64,000 nt of DNA, from contig JAJEKB010021087.1 in the NCBI GenBank assembly GCA_022393335.1, positions 1,768,222 through 1,832,221 of the forward strand, in the 5' to 3' direction. The notes beneath the pieces are model-generated. The model did not search any database, was not told the origin of the DNA, and saw only the letters and a program-made list of their open reading frames with translations. How positions within the stretch are numbered: position 1 is the stretch's first letter; the number at the start of each line of letters is the position of its first letter. The DNA comes from Macrotrachela quadricornifera (Eukaryota; Rotifera; Eurotatoria; Philodinida; Philodinidae). Below, one piece after another: positions 22,588-32,573 of the stretch. A program made the translations under genes and the position numbers.

Positions 22588-22621
22588 CCCAGTCCTGACT
22601 AAGTATCCAGTCAGGACTGGG
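22588..22621. repeat. perfect 13-bp stem hairpin
   Basis: CCCAGTCCTGACT pairs perfectly with AGTCAGGACTGGG across an 8-nt loop. Looser pairing (TGCAC / GTGCA) extends outside it. It is the only strong hairpin in this gene-free stretch. It could be the core of a tiny foldback or an RNA structure. No function is assigned. Confidence 0.6.
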
Positions 22622-23202
22622 ACTCGTGCATGTTTACCTGTATATATAGGCTTTCGAGTTTAATAGTTATAGGCCCGACGATAAACATAAACAAAAGTAG
22701 TTCCGTCTACAAGCGAAAATTATCCTCTACTCAAATAGCTAGGGAAAAACTTACAGGCTTTGTTTTTACTTCCAAAATAATTGAAAAGTAAAAGATGGTG
22801 ATACAATGAATTTTAAAGAATTTTATTTTTTTGTGTTTTTTGATTATTCTCATTAAAACCAAGTTTTGAAGGTGAAGATCGACAACAGGAAAAAAAACTT
22901 TTTTATAGTCTAGTAGAGCATGAAACGCTCTACCAATTGATAAAATTGTGTCTTATTTTAGCATAAATCTCTTGTTTGGGAAATGTGACATATTGAAAAT
23001 CACTTAAACTTAGTTTTGCGTAGAAAAAATTATTTTAATTATATAAATTTATGAGCTTGTATCTCATAATATAAAGAAAAAATGTACACTTTATATTTTT
23101 TGTGACATTTTTATTATTAAACAATAGGAAAAACAAGTGCAATTTGTCGTCGCTTGTGCAAGTGAATCGATAACAAAATATTTGAAAATGAGTTTTAATT
23201 TC
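22622..23202. other. intergenic 3' flank of the BAHD gene
   Basis: It contains one solitary end (about 22912-22935, GAGCATGAAACGCTCTAC) of the MITE family seen complete at 35091-35296. Otherwise AT-rich with no gene. Confidence 0.4.
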
Positions 23203-24558
23203 TTATTGTTTCACATTTGCAAAATTTTCGGCAACATCTTTTTGCCATGCATTAAGAAATTTTTCTTTCATATTCTTTTCAATTCCAAAAGCAACTTCGG
23301 CTCCATCTCGATCACGTGGTAACCATTCAGATCCATTTTTTACTGGATTTAAACGAAACACACGAAGAAACAATGGACTTGTTCGTGGCACATAGCATCG
23401 ACATTTGTCCGTGTAACCAAAATCCACAAGACTGGCCCAATCGAATATTAAACTAGAATTAACTATCATTTCGTTTTGAAATTGTCCACATGGCAGCAAA
23501 TTGTCACGTGCATTTCGTCTCATTAATATATTGGCAGTGACCAGATATGGCTCCAGAAATTGTAGATCACGTGATCGAAGAATTGAACGACGAAGTGTCC
23601 TGGCAATATGTGATAAAGATGTTGGATCATCAAAATCATCGGATGGCATCATAAATATGGTATTCGCAATGACTCCAGCTGGAGCAATCGTGTCAGAGAC
23701 ACCGCGAAAATTGACATATGTATTTATACATCGAATGCGATGTTGTGCATCATCCAGATAACAATGTGTATTGAGCGTAAGACATATATAGGCAGAAAGT
23801 GAATCTTGAATAGTTATATTATTTCCACCAGCTAACTCACGTAGTTTGGCTAGTTGTTTACCTGAGAATTGTAAGTTCACTTGCTCGTACAATTCTTCCC
23901 AATGACTACAAAGTTTATATTTGTATTTTGATGGTCCAGCATGAGTCAAATATTTCATCATAGACAAAAGAGATTGATCCGCTTCATCTTCTTGCCATAA
24001 ACGTCGTTCGAATACAGGCAATGGTTGAAGTGGCTCCAAATTTTGATAACAACGTGATAGAGTATTTAAAAATTTTATAGAAGCTCCACCATCTCCTAGC
24101 ACATGTGCCCAACTTACTCCTAGGATCCATTCATCACTCTGTTTCAGACACGTCAGTTTTAAACGAAGGAGAGGTTCCTCTTGAGAGCCACGAACTGGTT
24201 TCAGATTTCGTATTTCATCAATAAATGGTGCAAGAGGGTCTTCATGCTGATCTGAAACCACGTTCAAATTGCTAGGCCAAGCAGCTAATTCTGTGTTTTC
24301 AATGTAAGTGATCGGTATTGGATTGTCCGACATTTCGATAAAGTAATGATCATCGTCAAGTAAGAGGAAACGACCTGCAACCAGTGGCCACATGGAAAGA
24401 GTACGACTTAGTGCATATTTGAATTGATCAATATTTAAGTCAGATGGATAAAGAAATACTCGGTTGGTGCAAAACCCAATCCACAAATCAATGCCAGCAA
24501 GCTCAATGCGACGATTATTACCAGTTGGTGGCGATGGAGAGATGAGCCACAGCGTCAT
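23203..24558 (-). CDS. BAHD-family acyltransferase (HxxxDG), intronless
   Basis: A single exon of 451 residues starts at an ATG. It shows the BAHD active-site motif HVLGDGG (His152, Asp156, Gly157) after SWA, as in plant hydroxycinnamoyl-type and fungal transferases of Pfam Transferase PF02458. The N-terminal strand has the family-typical 'LSRTLSMWPLVAGR' segment (about residues 50-63), and 'NFRG' lies mid-protein. The structural DFGWG motif is degenerate: VDFGYT at 378-383. Members move an acyl group from acyl-CoA to an alcohol or amine. The substrate is not predictable here. Length matches the family (430-460). BAHD enzymes are mainly plant and fungal, so an intronless copy in an animal genome suggests horizontal acquisition. 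Codon use and AT content look adapted to the host. The catalytic His/Asp are intact, so it may be active. Confidence 0.9.
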   Translation of the reverse strand: MTLWLISPSPPTGNNRRIELAGIDLWIGFCTNRVFLYPSDLNIDQFKYALSRTLSMWPLVAGRFLLLDDDHYFIEMSDNPIPITYIENTELAAWPSNLNVVSDQHEDPLAPFIDEIRNLKPVRGSQEEPLLRLKLTCLKQSDEWILGVSWAHVLGDGGASIKFLNTLSRCYQNLEPLQPLPVFERRLWQEDEADQSLLSMMKYLTHAGPSKYKYKLCSHWEELYEQVNLQFSGKQLAKLRELAGGNNITIQDSLSAYICLTLNTHCYLDDAQHRIRCINTYVNFRGVSDTIAPAGVIANTIFMMPSDDFDDPTSLSHIARTLRRSILRSRDLQFLEPYLVTANILMRRNARDNLLPCGQFQNEMIVNSSLIFDWASLVDFGYTDKCRCYVPRTSPLFLRVFRLNPVKNGSEWLPRDRDGAEVAFGIEKNMKEKFLNAWQKDVAENFANVKQ

Positions 24559-26689
24559 ATTTCGATCTAATATCTACAAAGTATTATTATGATGTGTTAG
24601 AGCTTTTAAGCAACAAACACAAGATTTAAAGTTAGAAAAGTGTGCGATACAATAATTATCCTATGTGTTACGTGTTCCGAGTTCTAAAATTTAAGGTAAC
24701 AACCGTGCATTCTCCTCTTTCTTTCTAAAAATAAAGTGCGGTTTTTACTTTCCTCTCTTTTAGAAAAGAAAAATTAACTGATTTTTCAATTTTCCTGCCC
24801 AGAAAAGAAAGCAAAGTAAAGTAAGATATTATTGACAATGAAATAAAAGGTAAAACATAATGATGGACCACTTTTTTTATAATGCAACTTAATCAAATTA
24901 AGTTATTGTGTGATTAGGTTCAGCAATTTCCACTTTTTCTGTGTATTAGTATAGAAAAAATATAATCAACACGTTATTGTTCAAGCCATTTAAAAGAGGA
25001 TCTTTAAGTAACTCTAAATTGACCTCACAATATCATGTTTGGTGTTACATAACGATCAAAAACAAACTATTGCAAAAACCTAATTGACCAGAAGTATTTT
25101 TCTAAACAGTTCAGCAGAATGTAACACACCTTACTCGGATATTACTATTTTGTGAAACACGATCTGAAAGAGTGTTGAAGGGTAGAAATTTGAACTCACC
25201 CCTTCTACCTCTCCACAGACCATGATCGACAGACTCGGTGTCCTTTGTCACAGATCCGACTGTAATCTATAAAAGATTAAAGGCCGTCATAGACACTTAT
25301 TTGGACAAATTCTGGATACCTGATATATAATGGACGCAGCTTCATCGTGTTGCACATTTTTAATCCCGTAGGAATTGTGCGACACAGCTTTTTACTATAG
25401 TTTGTCTTTCGTGGCATTAGAGGATTCTTTATTCGACTCTCCTCTAAGTGAGAACTAACACGAAATGAAGCATCCAAGAATGCGATAAAAAGACTATCAT
25501 GAAAGAACAGAACACACGGAAGAGAAAGAATATGTAAAACGAACAGAGAGAGAGACCAAAACGTATGAAGAGTAAATGATGTGAAGGCATGCAAACAACA
25601 TGCCTATAACATGTGGAATACAGAAAAACCCGAAATTGTGTAAAACATTTGCTCAATAGCTTAACTTATTTAAGCTTAATATTAGAAAAAGTAACGTCTC
25701 TACCCTGTACATTTCAACTTTCTTTATAGAATATTACAGGAAAATTATTCTCTCTTCTATAATATGAAAATCAAAAAAGAATATTTTTTCAATTTTCCTT
25801 TCTGAAAGTAAGGTGTGGAAAAGATAAAAATCGAATGAGTTTTTTTCTTATTCATCTATATATAGATAATAGAGGTTTACGAATCAATTAAAAATAAAAA
25901 TAGAAACTTTTTGTTTTTATCAATCGAGAAAATCTTCGTTGTACTCAAATTATAATTCACAAAGTATAGGCATCAGAATATATGCATATATAGCGTGATA
26001 AAGAATTTTGAGTTCTATTCAAACATATAATTGCTTTTTAAAATGTTGATTCTATAGTGATGAAAAGTTTAAAACACTAATTTTGATGGCAGTGACAAAA
26101 TCAGGCTTGGGGAAATATAGGGATGAGGGTGTTTTCATTTCATTAAATTAATTTTTCAAAAGATAAAAGCGAAATATTCAGACAACGAAAACCAATAAAA
26201 TAACGTGTTAGAATTCTCAAAAATCCGATGTGTTTTTACACGTTTGATTCTAATATTAAGCGAATTATATTGCAAAAGGAAACAAATGACTATTGAAAGC
26301 TTACTTGAAAGTTAATTAATGTTATTTTCTAACCATTTTATTACTATTCGCTTTCTGCTCCCATTATCATATTAATGAAGGTAGGAAACAAATAACTCAA
26401 GTAACCTTCGAATAGTCAATTGTCTCCTTTTCCTATAGAATCCAATTATCTTATTCCAACGAGAAGTACATATTTTGACAGTTCCTACTTATTCGTAATA
26501 TCTAATCTATTGGTTCTTATATAGATATCAAATTTATACGAGTACATGAAATAAAACAAGTAGTGCGAATCCAATGCACCAATTCTTTTTTCATCCTTGT
26601 CGTTTCAAAACTATTGCACCCCTGTTTAGACAAGAATTTTACTAAAATGAAATTTTCGTAATAGCGTTTCATTTAACCTGCTTAATATA
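24559..26689. other. intergenic DNA upstream of the BAHD gene
   Basis: No gene was supported. It holds a B-box-like repeat (25130-25260, listed separately). A purine-rich stretch at 25430-25615 loosely resembles 63600-63755. The overlapping minus-strand frames at 25277-25656 lack homology. Confidence 0.35.
25130..25260 (-). repeat. dispersed SINE-like repeat with B-box-like motif
   Basis: The reverse complement contains GTGAGTTCAAATTTC followed by CTTCAACACTCTTTCAGATC. A related block on the plus strand at about 50645-50700 has GTGAGGTTCAAATTCC and TTCAACACTCTTTGTAGATC. GTTCAAAT resembles a pol III B box, but no cloverleaf can be folded, so a tRNA gene is not claimed. Confidence 0.35.
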
Positions 26690-26975
26690 CAAGTAATGAT
26701 CGTCCAAAGACTCACTCACGTCTTTCTTGTAGAAATCATGTTTCGAAACTATCATCAAGCTATTCATTTGTTAAATTAAAAAAACCGAAGTCAGATTCAA
26801 GTTCCTCAACCCCGCCTAGCTTTCGATCAACCCTTATACTAAAAGTTTTTCTTGTAAAAAAGGTGGTCCTTTGTCTAAAAAAATTGATACTCAAAAAAGA
26901 ATTTTAAAAAACTAACCTCAGATTCGAACTCCCCACCCTCGATAACCTTTCGGTCAAGTTTTATAGAAAACATTA
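26690..26975 (+). mobile_element. dispersed MITE-like element, copy 2 (right end missing)
   Basis: It starts ACAAGTAATGATCGTCC and follows copies 1 and 3 through the CGAAGTCAGATTCAAGTTCC and 'ATAACCTTTCGGTCAAG' units. It stops before the tetranucleotide run and the right inverted end. Its truncated edge lies immediately beside the broken 3' end of the ABCC pseudogene. Confidence 0.7.
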
Positions 26976-26989
26976 ATATTTTTGAATAT

Positions 26990-28067
26990 TTAGTTAATTA
27001 TTTGCCCATGAATAAGATTCATTTCACCAAGAACAGCAGCAAGTAAGGATGATTTACTAGAACCAACTGGTTTAACAACACCCTCTAATGTATTTGGTTC
27101 AATAGTTAGATTCAATGATGACAGATAAGATTTATCGTCATTCCACGAAAAGAATGCATTAGACATAACAATACTTCCTTTTTCGCGCTGATCAATCGAA
27201 GAAATGGATAATGGACATCGATGTTCTTGATCAGTTACTAGTTGCATGAATAAATCTATTCTTTTCGATGCGAATCTTACTTCACTTAGTTGTTCAATAG
27301 ACATTGATGGATGATTTATAATGTTAACGCATATAATAGAAAAAAATGAAGCAGTCGTAAAAGTATCTGCTGGATTCAATGGATAACCTAAAAGCGAAAC
27401 ACTAGCAAAAGTAGTGAGTGAAAGAAGTGATGTTGACAAAAAGAATATAGCCATATTAATTGCATGAAAAACGAGAGGTATATTTAATACTTGTTAATTC
27501 ATTTTGACAAGTCTGCCGTATTCAATCTTCGATGAGTTTTTCTCAGTTATACATTTTGATAATGTAATTTCCATCGATAAATTCATTGAAAGCATATATA
27601 CGTTCATAGCTATATAAAGCTATTATGTTTATTTGTAACCATGCTGTCGATTTCATTGATAATGTTCGCGTATAAATAACCAATGAGATTAGATAACGAA
27701 TTCGTATACCAATGCGAGCCGGATTGAAAAGATTCAAGCGACCAACGAGCGCATAAATAATTTTACACATAAGTGACAATATTTGTTATAATGAAAAACC
27801 AGCATACATGTAATCTTTCAATACTCTTTGGTAATAATTTTTGATGTTATTGTTGGTGTCCAGTCATAAGAATTTAATCTGTTTAGTAATACTGAAGAAC
27901 TTGTCGGCAAGAAGTATATCATCAAAATTATCCTCTGATAATGATTGTTTATAACCTAAAGAAACGAGAGGTTGAACACACCACCAAAATAACACATGAA
28001 AATAATGAGTCCATGATGATTCTGCCTGCCCATTCAAGATGAGAGCCTTAACGTCGATGATAGTCAT
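26990..28067 (-). pseudogene. ABCC (multidrug-resistance-type) ABC transporter fragment
   Basis: Three minus-strand pieces in family order. First, 28067-27864 has 'FHVLFWWCVQPLVSLGYKQS', like the N-terminal 'FFWW..PL..lGYkrpL' of ABCC proteins. Second, 27779-27543 is a membrane-domain piece. Third, 27454-26990 holds the end of membrane domain 1 and the start of nucleotide-binding domain 1. The Walker A loop is PVGSSKSSLLAAVLGEM, where the family has GPVGSGKSSLL, so a Gly is replaced. The sequence stops about 10 residues later, and Walker B, the signature motif and the whole second half are absent. Pieces are in different frames. The 3' break abuts MITE copy 2, which suggests insertion or rearrangement there. 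Confidence 0.8.
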
Positions 28068-28669
28068 TACTGCTGTATAAATTTATTTTACTATCGATCA
28101 ATGTTTGACTTTCATTATCTTCTCCTATCTTGCTGTTTTGCGTCATTATAACGACAATAATTGTAACGACGGTTTTTTACATTAAGAGTAGTTATGCATG
28201 ATTAGTCATACTGTTAATATATAATAAGATTTTTTTTCTTCCTTTCCATAGTACATATACATACCTTGCTCGAAGCAAACAGAAAAAATGAATGCATAAA
28301 GTTTAACCATGTGGTAACTATCTTATTTTGTTTGTATGTGTACTTTCAAAATATTTTTTCGTTTTTCTTGATAAAGGAGAGTCATTATGTGAATAAATCG
28401 ACTCATCAAGAAAAAATCTTCTTTCTCGGTTTAATCAAGCAGTTTTGACATATCAAACTCAGTGTTATTCGGATGTGATGTATCGAATTTATTCAGACAA
28501 AGCAGATGGCGTAACTTGGCTTGATCATAATTATACGGATCTTTAGAGTATTTTAGATAATGAATGATCGAAAAGTTTCGATTCCTTTCAGTAAATCGAT
28601 GGTATCTGTAACAAAAAAAACCGTAAACGATTGTCGATTGATATAAGAATGTGGTTGTTGAGCTTGTTC
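28068..28669. other. intergenic DNA
   Basis: AT-rich. The 60-codon frame at 28266 has no homology signal. Nothing else was seen. Confidence 0.35.
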
Positions 28670-28860
28670 ATCTTTGCATCAATAGTGATACTTAACAAAG
28701 GGTCTCTCTAGGCATGTCTTTATGGATATGAAGCTTGAACATGCTTCTATTATTTGTAAAAGAATCAGCTCGTTTGCTTGAGCCATAATGGAGATATTCA
28801 ATTTTTATTCTGGTCAACTCATTTTTGGTCCACCCTGTACATGTTTCAATGCGCAATAAT
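28670..28860 (+). repeat. mariner-type MITE end, dispersed family
   Basis: The sequence 'CAATAGTGATACTTAA' through 'GTAATGGAGATATTCAATTT' type blocks to CCACCCTGTA is shared, diverged, with 46660-46831 and 52965-53026. The CCACCCTGTA / GGACACCCTATA / GCCATCC-type terminus suits Tc1/mariner ends. Only one end is recognised here. Confidence 0.5.
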
Positions 28861-31469
28861 ATGCTGTTTAAATAAAAAAGTACATTGATCATAGTTATTG
28901 TTTCAAAACATGTTTAACTGGAGAAAAAAATTTTGCAACATGCCACCGTGCATTTTTACATGTAAAAAGTTTCACGGTTTTGTTTCTTAGTTTTGTGAGT
29001 CAGCAAGAAATACAAATGGTAAGTTTTATTTTTTATTCGTTCTGTATGCAAACATAAACTTAGGTAACGATTTAAGCCACTGTGCTGATTGCTCGCAACG
29101 ACTGAATTTATTACTATTTTTCTTCTCTGTTGAAGAAAACGATTACGAAAAATTCGGGATGGGCTTGGTATGTTTTAACTGAGTTTTAGCCTGCAGCACC
29201 AATAATAGTTTTTCAATGATTATTTTCAAAATTTTCATATTTTAAAAAGAATTTAGTATAGAAAGTAAAGAAAATAATAACAGAAATTATTTTGATAAGA
29301 GACTAAATAAGCGCATTTTAAATACCAATTCTAAATGTCGAAAATTTTCAAAAACCAATTATCTGTTTTGTTTTGTAGTAGCGCTGACGATTCATCTCAA
29401 ATTTTTCTAGGAAAAAAACTATTTTTTAGCTGTTTATCATGTTGTTGGACATTTGCTGTCAAAAAAGAAGGCTAAATGCAGCCCTATAAAACTTAATGAC
29501 TCCATAATCCATAGATTTAGCGACAGCAAAAGTTTTAATATTCACAAAATTGTTATGAAATTTGATAGTGGATAAAACTGCATCAAATGTACTTATTCTC
29601 GACGGATCTAGATTGAATTTTTATAAAACTTCAAGTGAAAAACTGCTTTTATGACTCTAGAAAAGAACTTCAAACATTGGCTAGTTCCCAACCACTTTTA
29701 AAAAGTATTATGAGATTTGTAATTGAGACACTTAGCTGTATCAATCAGTAAGAATTTTTAGTGAAATGATGGCAAAAGAAATAATTAGAGTTTAATTGTA
29801 AATAACAGACTAATCAAATTAGGATAAGATTTTCTGGAACGTCAGGTTTGTGATTTGACACATCTTCTTTTTAAGTGAAACCTAAGGGCACGTACCCTTT
29901 TGAAATTTCTCTTACCTGCTATGATTTACCTTATGCAAAGAGTCGGAACGCCAAAACAATTAACCACTTAGGCTTGTATCTTCGTGAGCTCAATCGAACT
30001 CAAAATCGGATGTTCGAGTATAAGTGAGTCGTCAACTCGAGCGTAAATTTTGAGCTGAATTTGACCTTATTGAATCCAGATCAGACATGTGTGGTCTATG
30101 GGTTTCTTCTTATAGATCTTACGTGATGACATGGTGTCGGGTGAGTGAAGAAATTTGTTTTCTTAAAAAGTTCGGATGTAAGCCACGGGTATCGTTCTAC
30201 TCACGGGTAGATGGGATGGATATGGTTGTAAATGAAAAGGATCGTCAGAAATGATGGATGGATGTTTTTAACACACACATTTAGTGAGAAGCGTATTAAT
30301 TGGTGGATTGTTTTCAGTCTAATAGTTTCAGACAAGAAGAGATAGTGAATTCCAACACTACGAGAAAATTCGTTCAATGTGGCTTTCGATTTTTAACAAT
30401 GTTTTAGAAAATTTCAAACGACTTTGTACATTTCGACAAGATTTATAGAAGAGTTCGATACTTCGAAAAAATTTACTATATTTTGTAGGACTTTGTGAAA
30501 GTTCATGATGTTTTCTCCCTGTACAAAGGAGAAGTAATGTCAGTCTATTAACGATGAATGATATTACACTGATCCGATTGGTTGTGACCTACTTGAAAGA
30601 TTTGTTCGAACTTTGTCTCGCATATTTTTATGATAAATTAATTAATTATGTAAGATAAACCATTGAAATTAAATTAAATTTTTGAACAAATATTCTTCGG
30701 ATTCACGAGAGTGGGTGAGACAGTGCAGGCTTACAAATTCCACGGAACGGGCCCTGCAGAGATATTTGAATCGATGTCCTATACGCGTCTGCTTCAAAGA
30801 GCTTAATTCTGGTACATGTCTGCTAGTCATTGATCGACCTATCAATAGATTGACCGACCAAAAATTTGTATTAATGTTGCATGGGACCGATCTGAACTAG
30901 TTAATTGCTGATATCACTTTTATCTCTAAATGAGCTTTCATTGACATTAAAGTTCGGTGACGATATGAACTGTGACATAACCTGACGATACAGATTTATT
31001 AAGGTACTATATGAGATCATATGCTTTTATACAAGAAAAGTTTTAATTAATATTAAAGAATCTTAACGGCACAAATAACGCTCGTCTGCAGATTCAATCA
31101 GCATATTTACACTGCATTATTCTACCAAGTACATCTATCGGCATGTTTTAGTTTAGCATTCTGAGCAGAAAATTGGACTAATTTTTTCCAACACTATGAT
31201 GAGATTAGTCAATTTTATTATCCATTACTAATGTCACCTAAATGTCATCAGCGATCATAGATTCGGGCTTGTACCTGGAATCACTTAAAATCAGGTTTAT
31301 CAGAAAACAGCGGTAGTAATAATAATAGTAATATATTTAGACATTTGGAGCACTTTTATATTTATAGTAAAATGCATGAAACTTTTTCTTTTTTTCTATA
31401 TCTTTTTTTGATAAAAAAGCATAATCATTTAAATTGTGACCATTTACATTGAACCACAACATAATATCG
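28861..31469. other. 2.6 kb intergenic DNA
   Basis: No gene was supported. The frame 30682-30900 starts at TTG and has no known domain. A fragment of the copy 1-3 MITE start (AACGCTCGTCTGCAGATTC) appears at about 31077. Confidence 0.35.
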
Positions 31470-32573
31470 ATGGGAAATACAACAGTTGCATCTAACAGTC
31501 CTGTCATACGTGTTCAATGGATGTGGAATGCGAGTACAGATCCGTTTACTAAGTCTCAACCAGGTGAATGGCAACGTTATTCAGATGTAGAAAATTTGAT
31601 CATTGAAGAAGCGTTCATAGCTGGACAAATTCATGCTATGTTGGACAATTATCATATTGATTTTCAACACAATCTTCAAATTTCTAATAACGATGCAAAC
31701 AAACAACGACCTGTGAAACGGACTGAACGCAATGAAAATGATATATGTTTACGAGAAGAGAGATTCTTGCCTAATCCTATCGCTCCCGATCTTCCCTATG
31801 GCGGTCAATACGGGTTTATTTCACCTTTTATAAAAGAAGTAGTAAAAGATCTAAACCTTACAACAAAACATTTACCGTCAAAAGACAAGAAGGTTGTTCA
31901 AATAGTGGTAGAAAAGGCTGTTCTGGGTATTATTGAAGAAGGTAAAAAGCTTGGAAAACAATGTGAAGCCGAAAAGATGGCACAAAATTTGATGGAAAAG
32001 AAAACAGCAGGAATGGAAGAAGTTTGGAAGTACTGTGCTTATCTCTATTCCGTAGAAAGCTTCTTATACAAAAAATTGAATGAAGTCATGCGATTGATAG
32101 GAAGTGAAGAACATGAACAAGTCTGGCGAAGTAAATTGCACACTTTGGGTCCATTTTGTTTGCTACTGTGGGACAATCCTTTTAGCAGTAGGCTAACCAA
32201 ACCAGGAACAGTACTTTTTCGCGGAGCTAAACTATCCGATGATTTAATTGCATCATTCAGCAATGATTGTTCCACAGATCCCAAACCATGGCACTCCTTT
32301 CAAGCATTCACTTCATGTACTCGTAATCGCAGTGTAGCTGAAAAGTTCGGTAATGTTCTATTTATCATGAAAATTCGTCTCGCGTTTACTATTGATCTTA
32401 CTGAATTTTCCGCATATGCTCATGAAGAGGAAGAACTATTATTACCTGGTGTTTCTTTTACGATTGATCGAGTGGAATTTGACAAAGATAAAGATAAGCA
32501 TTTGGTCTACTTAACTCTTCAGCAAAGGCATAACAGTAAGTCAACAAAATCTTTCACTCAATTTTATTTTTAG
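31470..32573 (+). CDS. WWE-domain ADP-ribosyltransferase (R-S-E class)
   Basis: A 367-residue frame. An upstream in-frame TTG at 31449 is not needed, so ATG 31470 is taken as the start. Residues about 14-85 form a WWE domain (VQWMWNAST, then PGEWQRYSDVENLIIEEAF), which in other proteins binds ADP-ribose chains. The C-terminal part is an arginine-specific type ART domain (Pfam ART): Arg251 in VLFRGAKL, the FTSCT motif at 280-284, and the ExE loop within EEEE at 319-322 just before LLLPG. All three parts of the R-S-E triad look intact. It would move ADP-ribose from NAD+ to a protein. There is no signal peptide, so it is probably intracellular. WWE-ART fusions are expanded in bdelloid rotifers. 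An alternative end exists: GTAAGT at 32536 and an acceptor at 32573 would remove a 38-nt intron and change the last residues. Confidence 0.9.
   Translation: MGNTTVASNSPVIRVQWMWNASTDPFTKSQPGEWQRYSDVENLIIEEAFIAGQIHAMLDNYHIDFQHNLQISNNDANKQRPVKRTERNENDICLREERFLPNPIAPDLPYGGQYGFISPFIKEVVKDLNLTTKHLPSKDKKVVQIVVEKAVLGIIEEGKKLGKQCEAEKMAQNLMEKKTAGMEEVWKYCAYLYSVESFLYKKLNEVMRLIGSEEHEQVWRSKLHTLGPFCLLLWDNPFSSRLTKPGTVLFRGAKLSDDLIASFSNDCSTDPKPWHSFQAFTSCTRNRSVAEKFGNVLFIMKIRLAFTIDLTEFSAYAHEEEELLLPGVSFTIDRVEFDKDKDKHLVYLTLQQRHNSKSTKSFTQFYF

Noticed and set aside
25277..25656. 105- and 70-codon minus frames
   Set aside because: Overlapping frames in a purine-rich, possibly LTR-like stretch. No homology and no consistent coding pattern.
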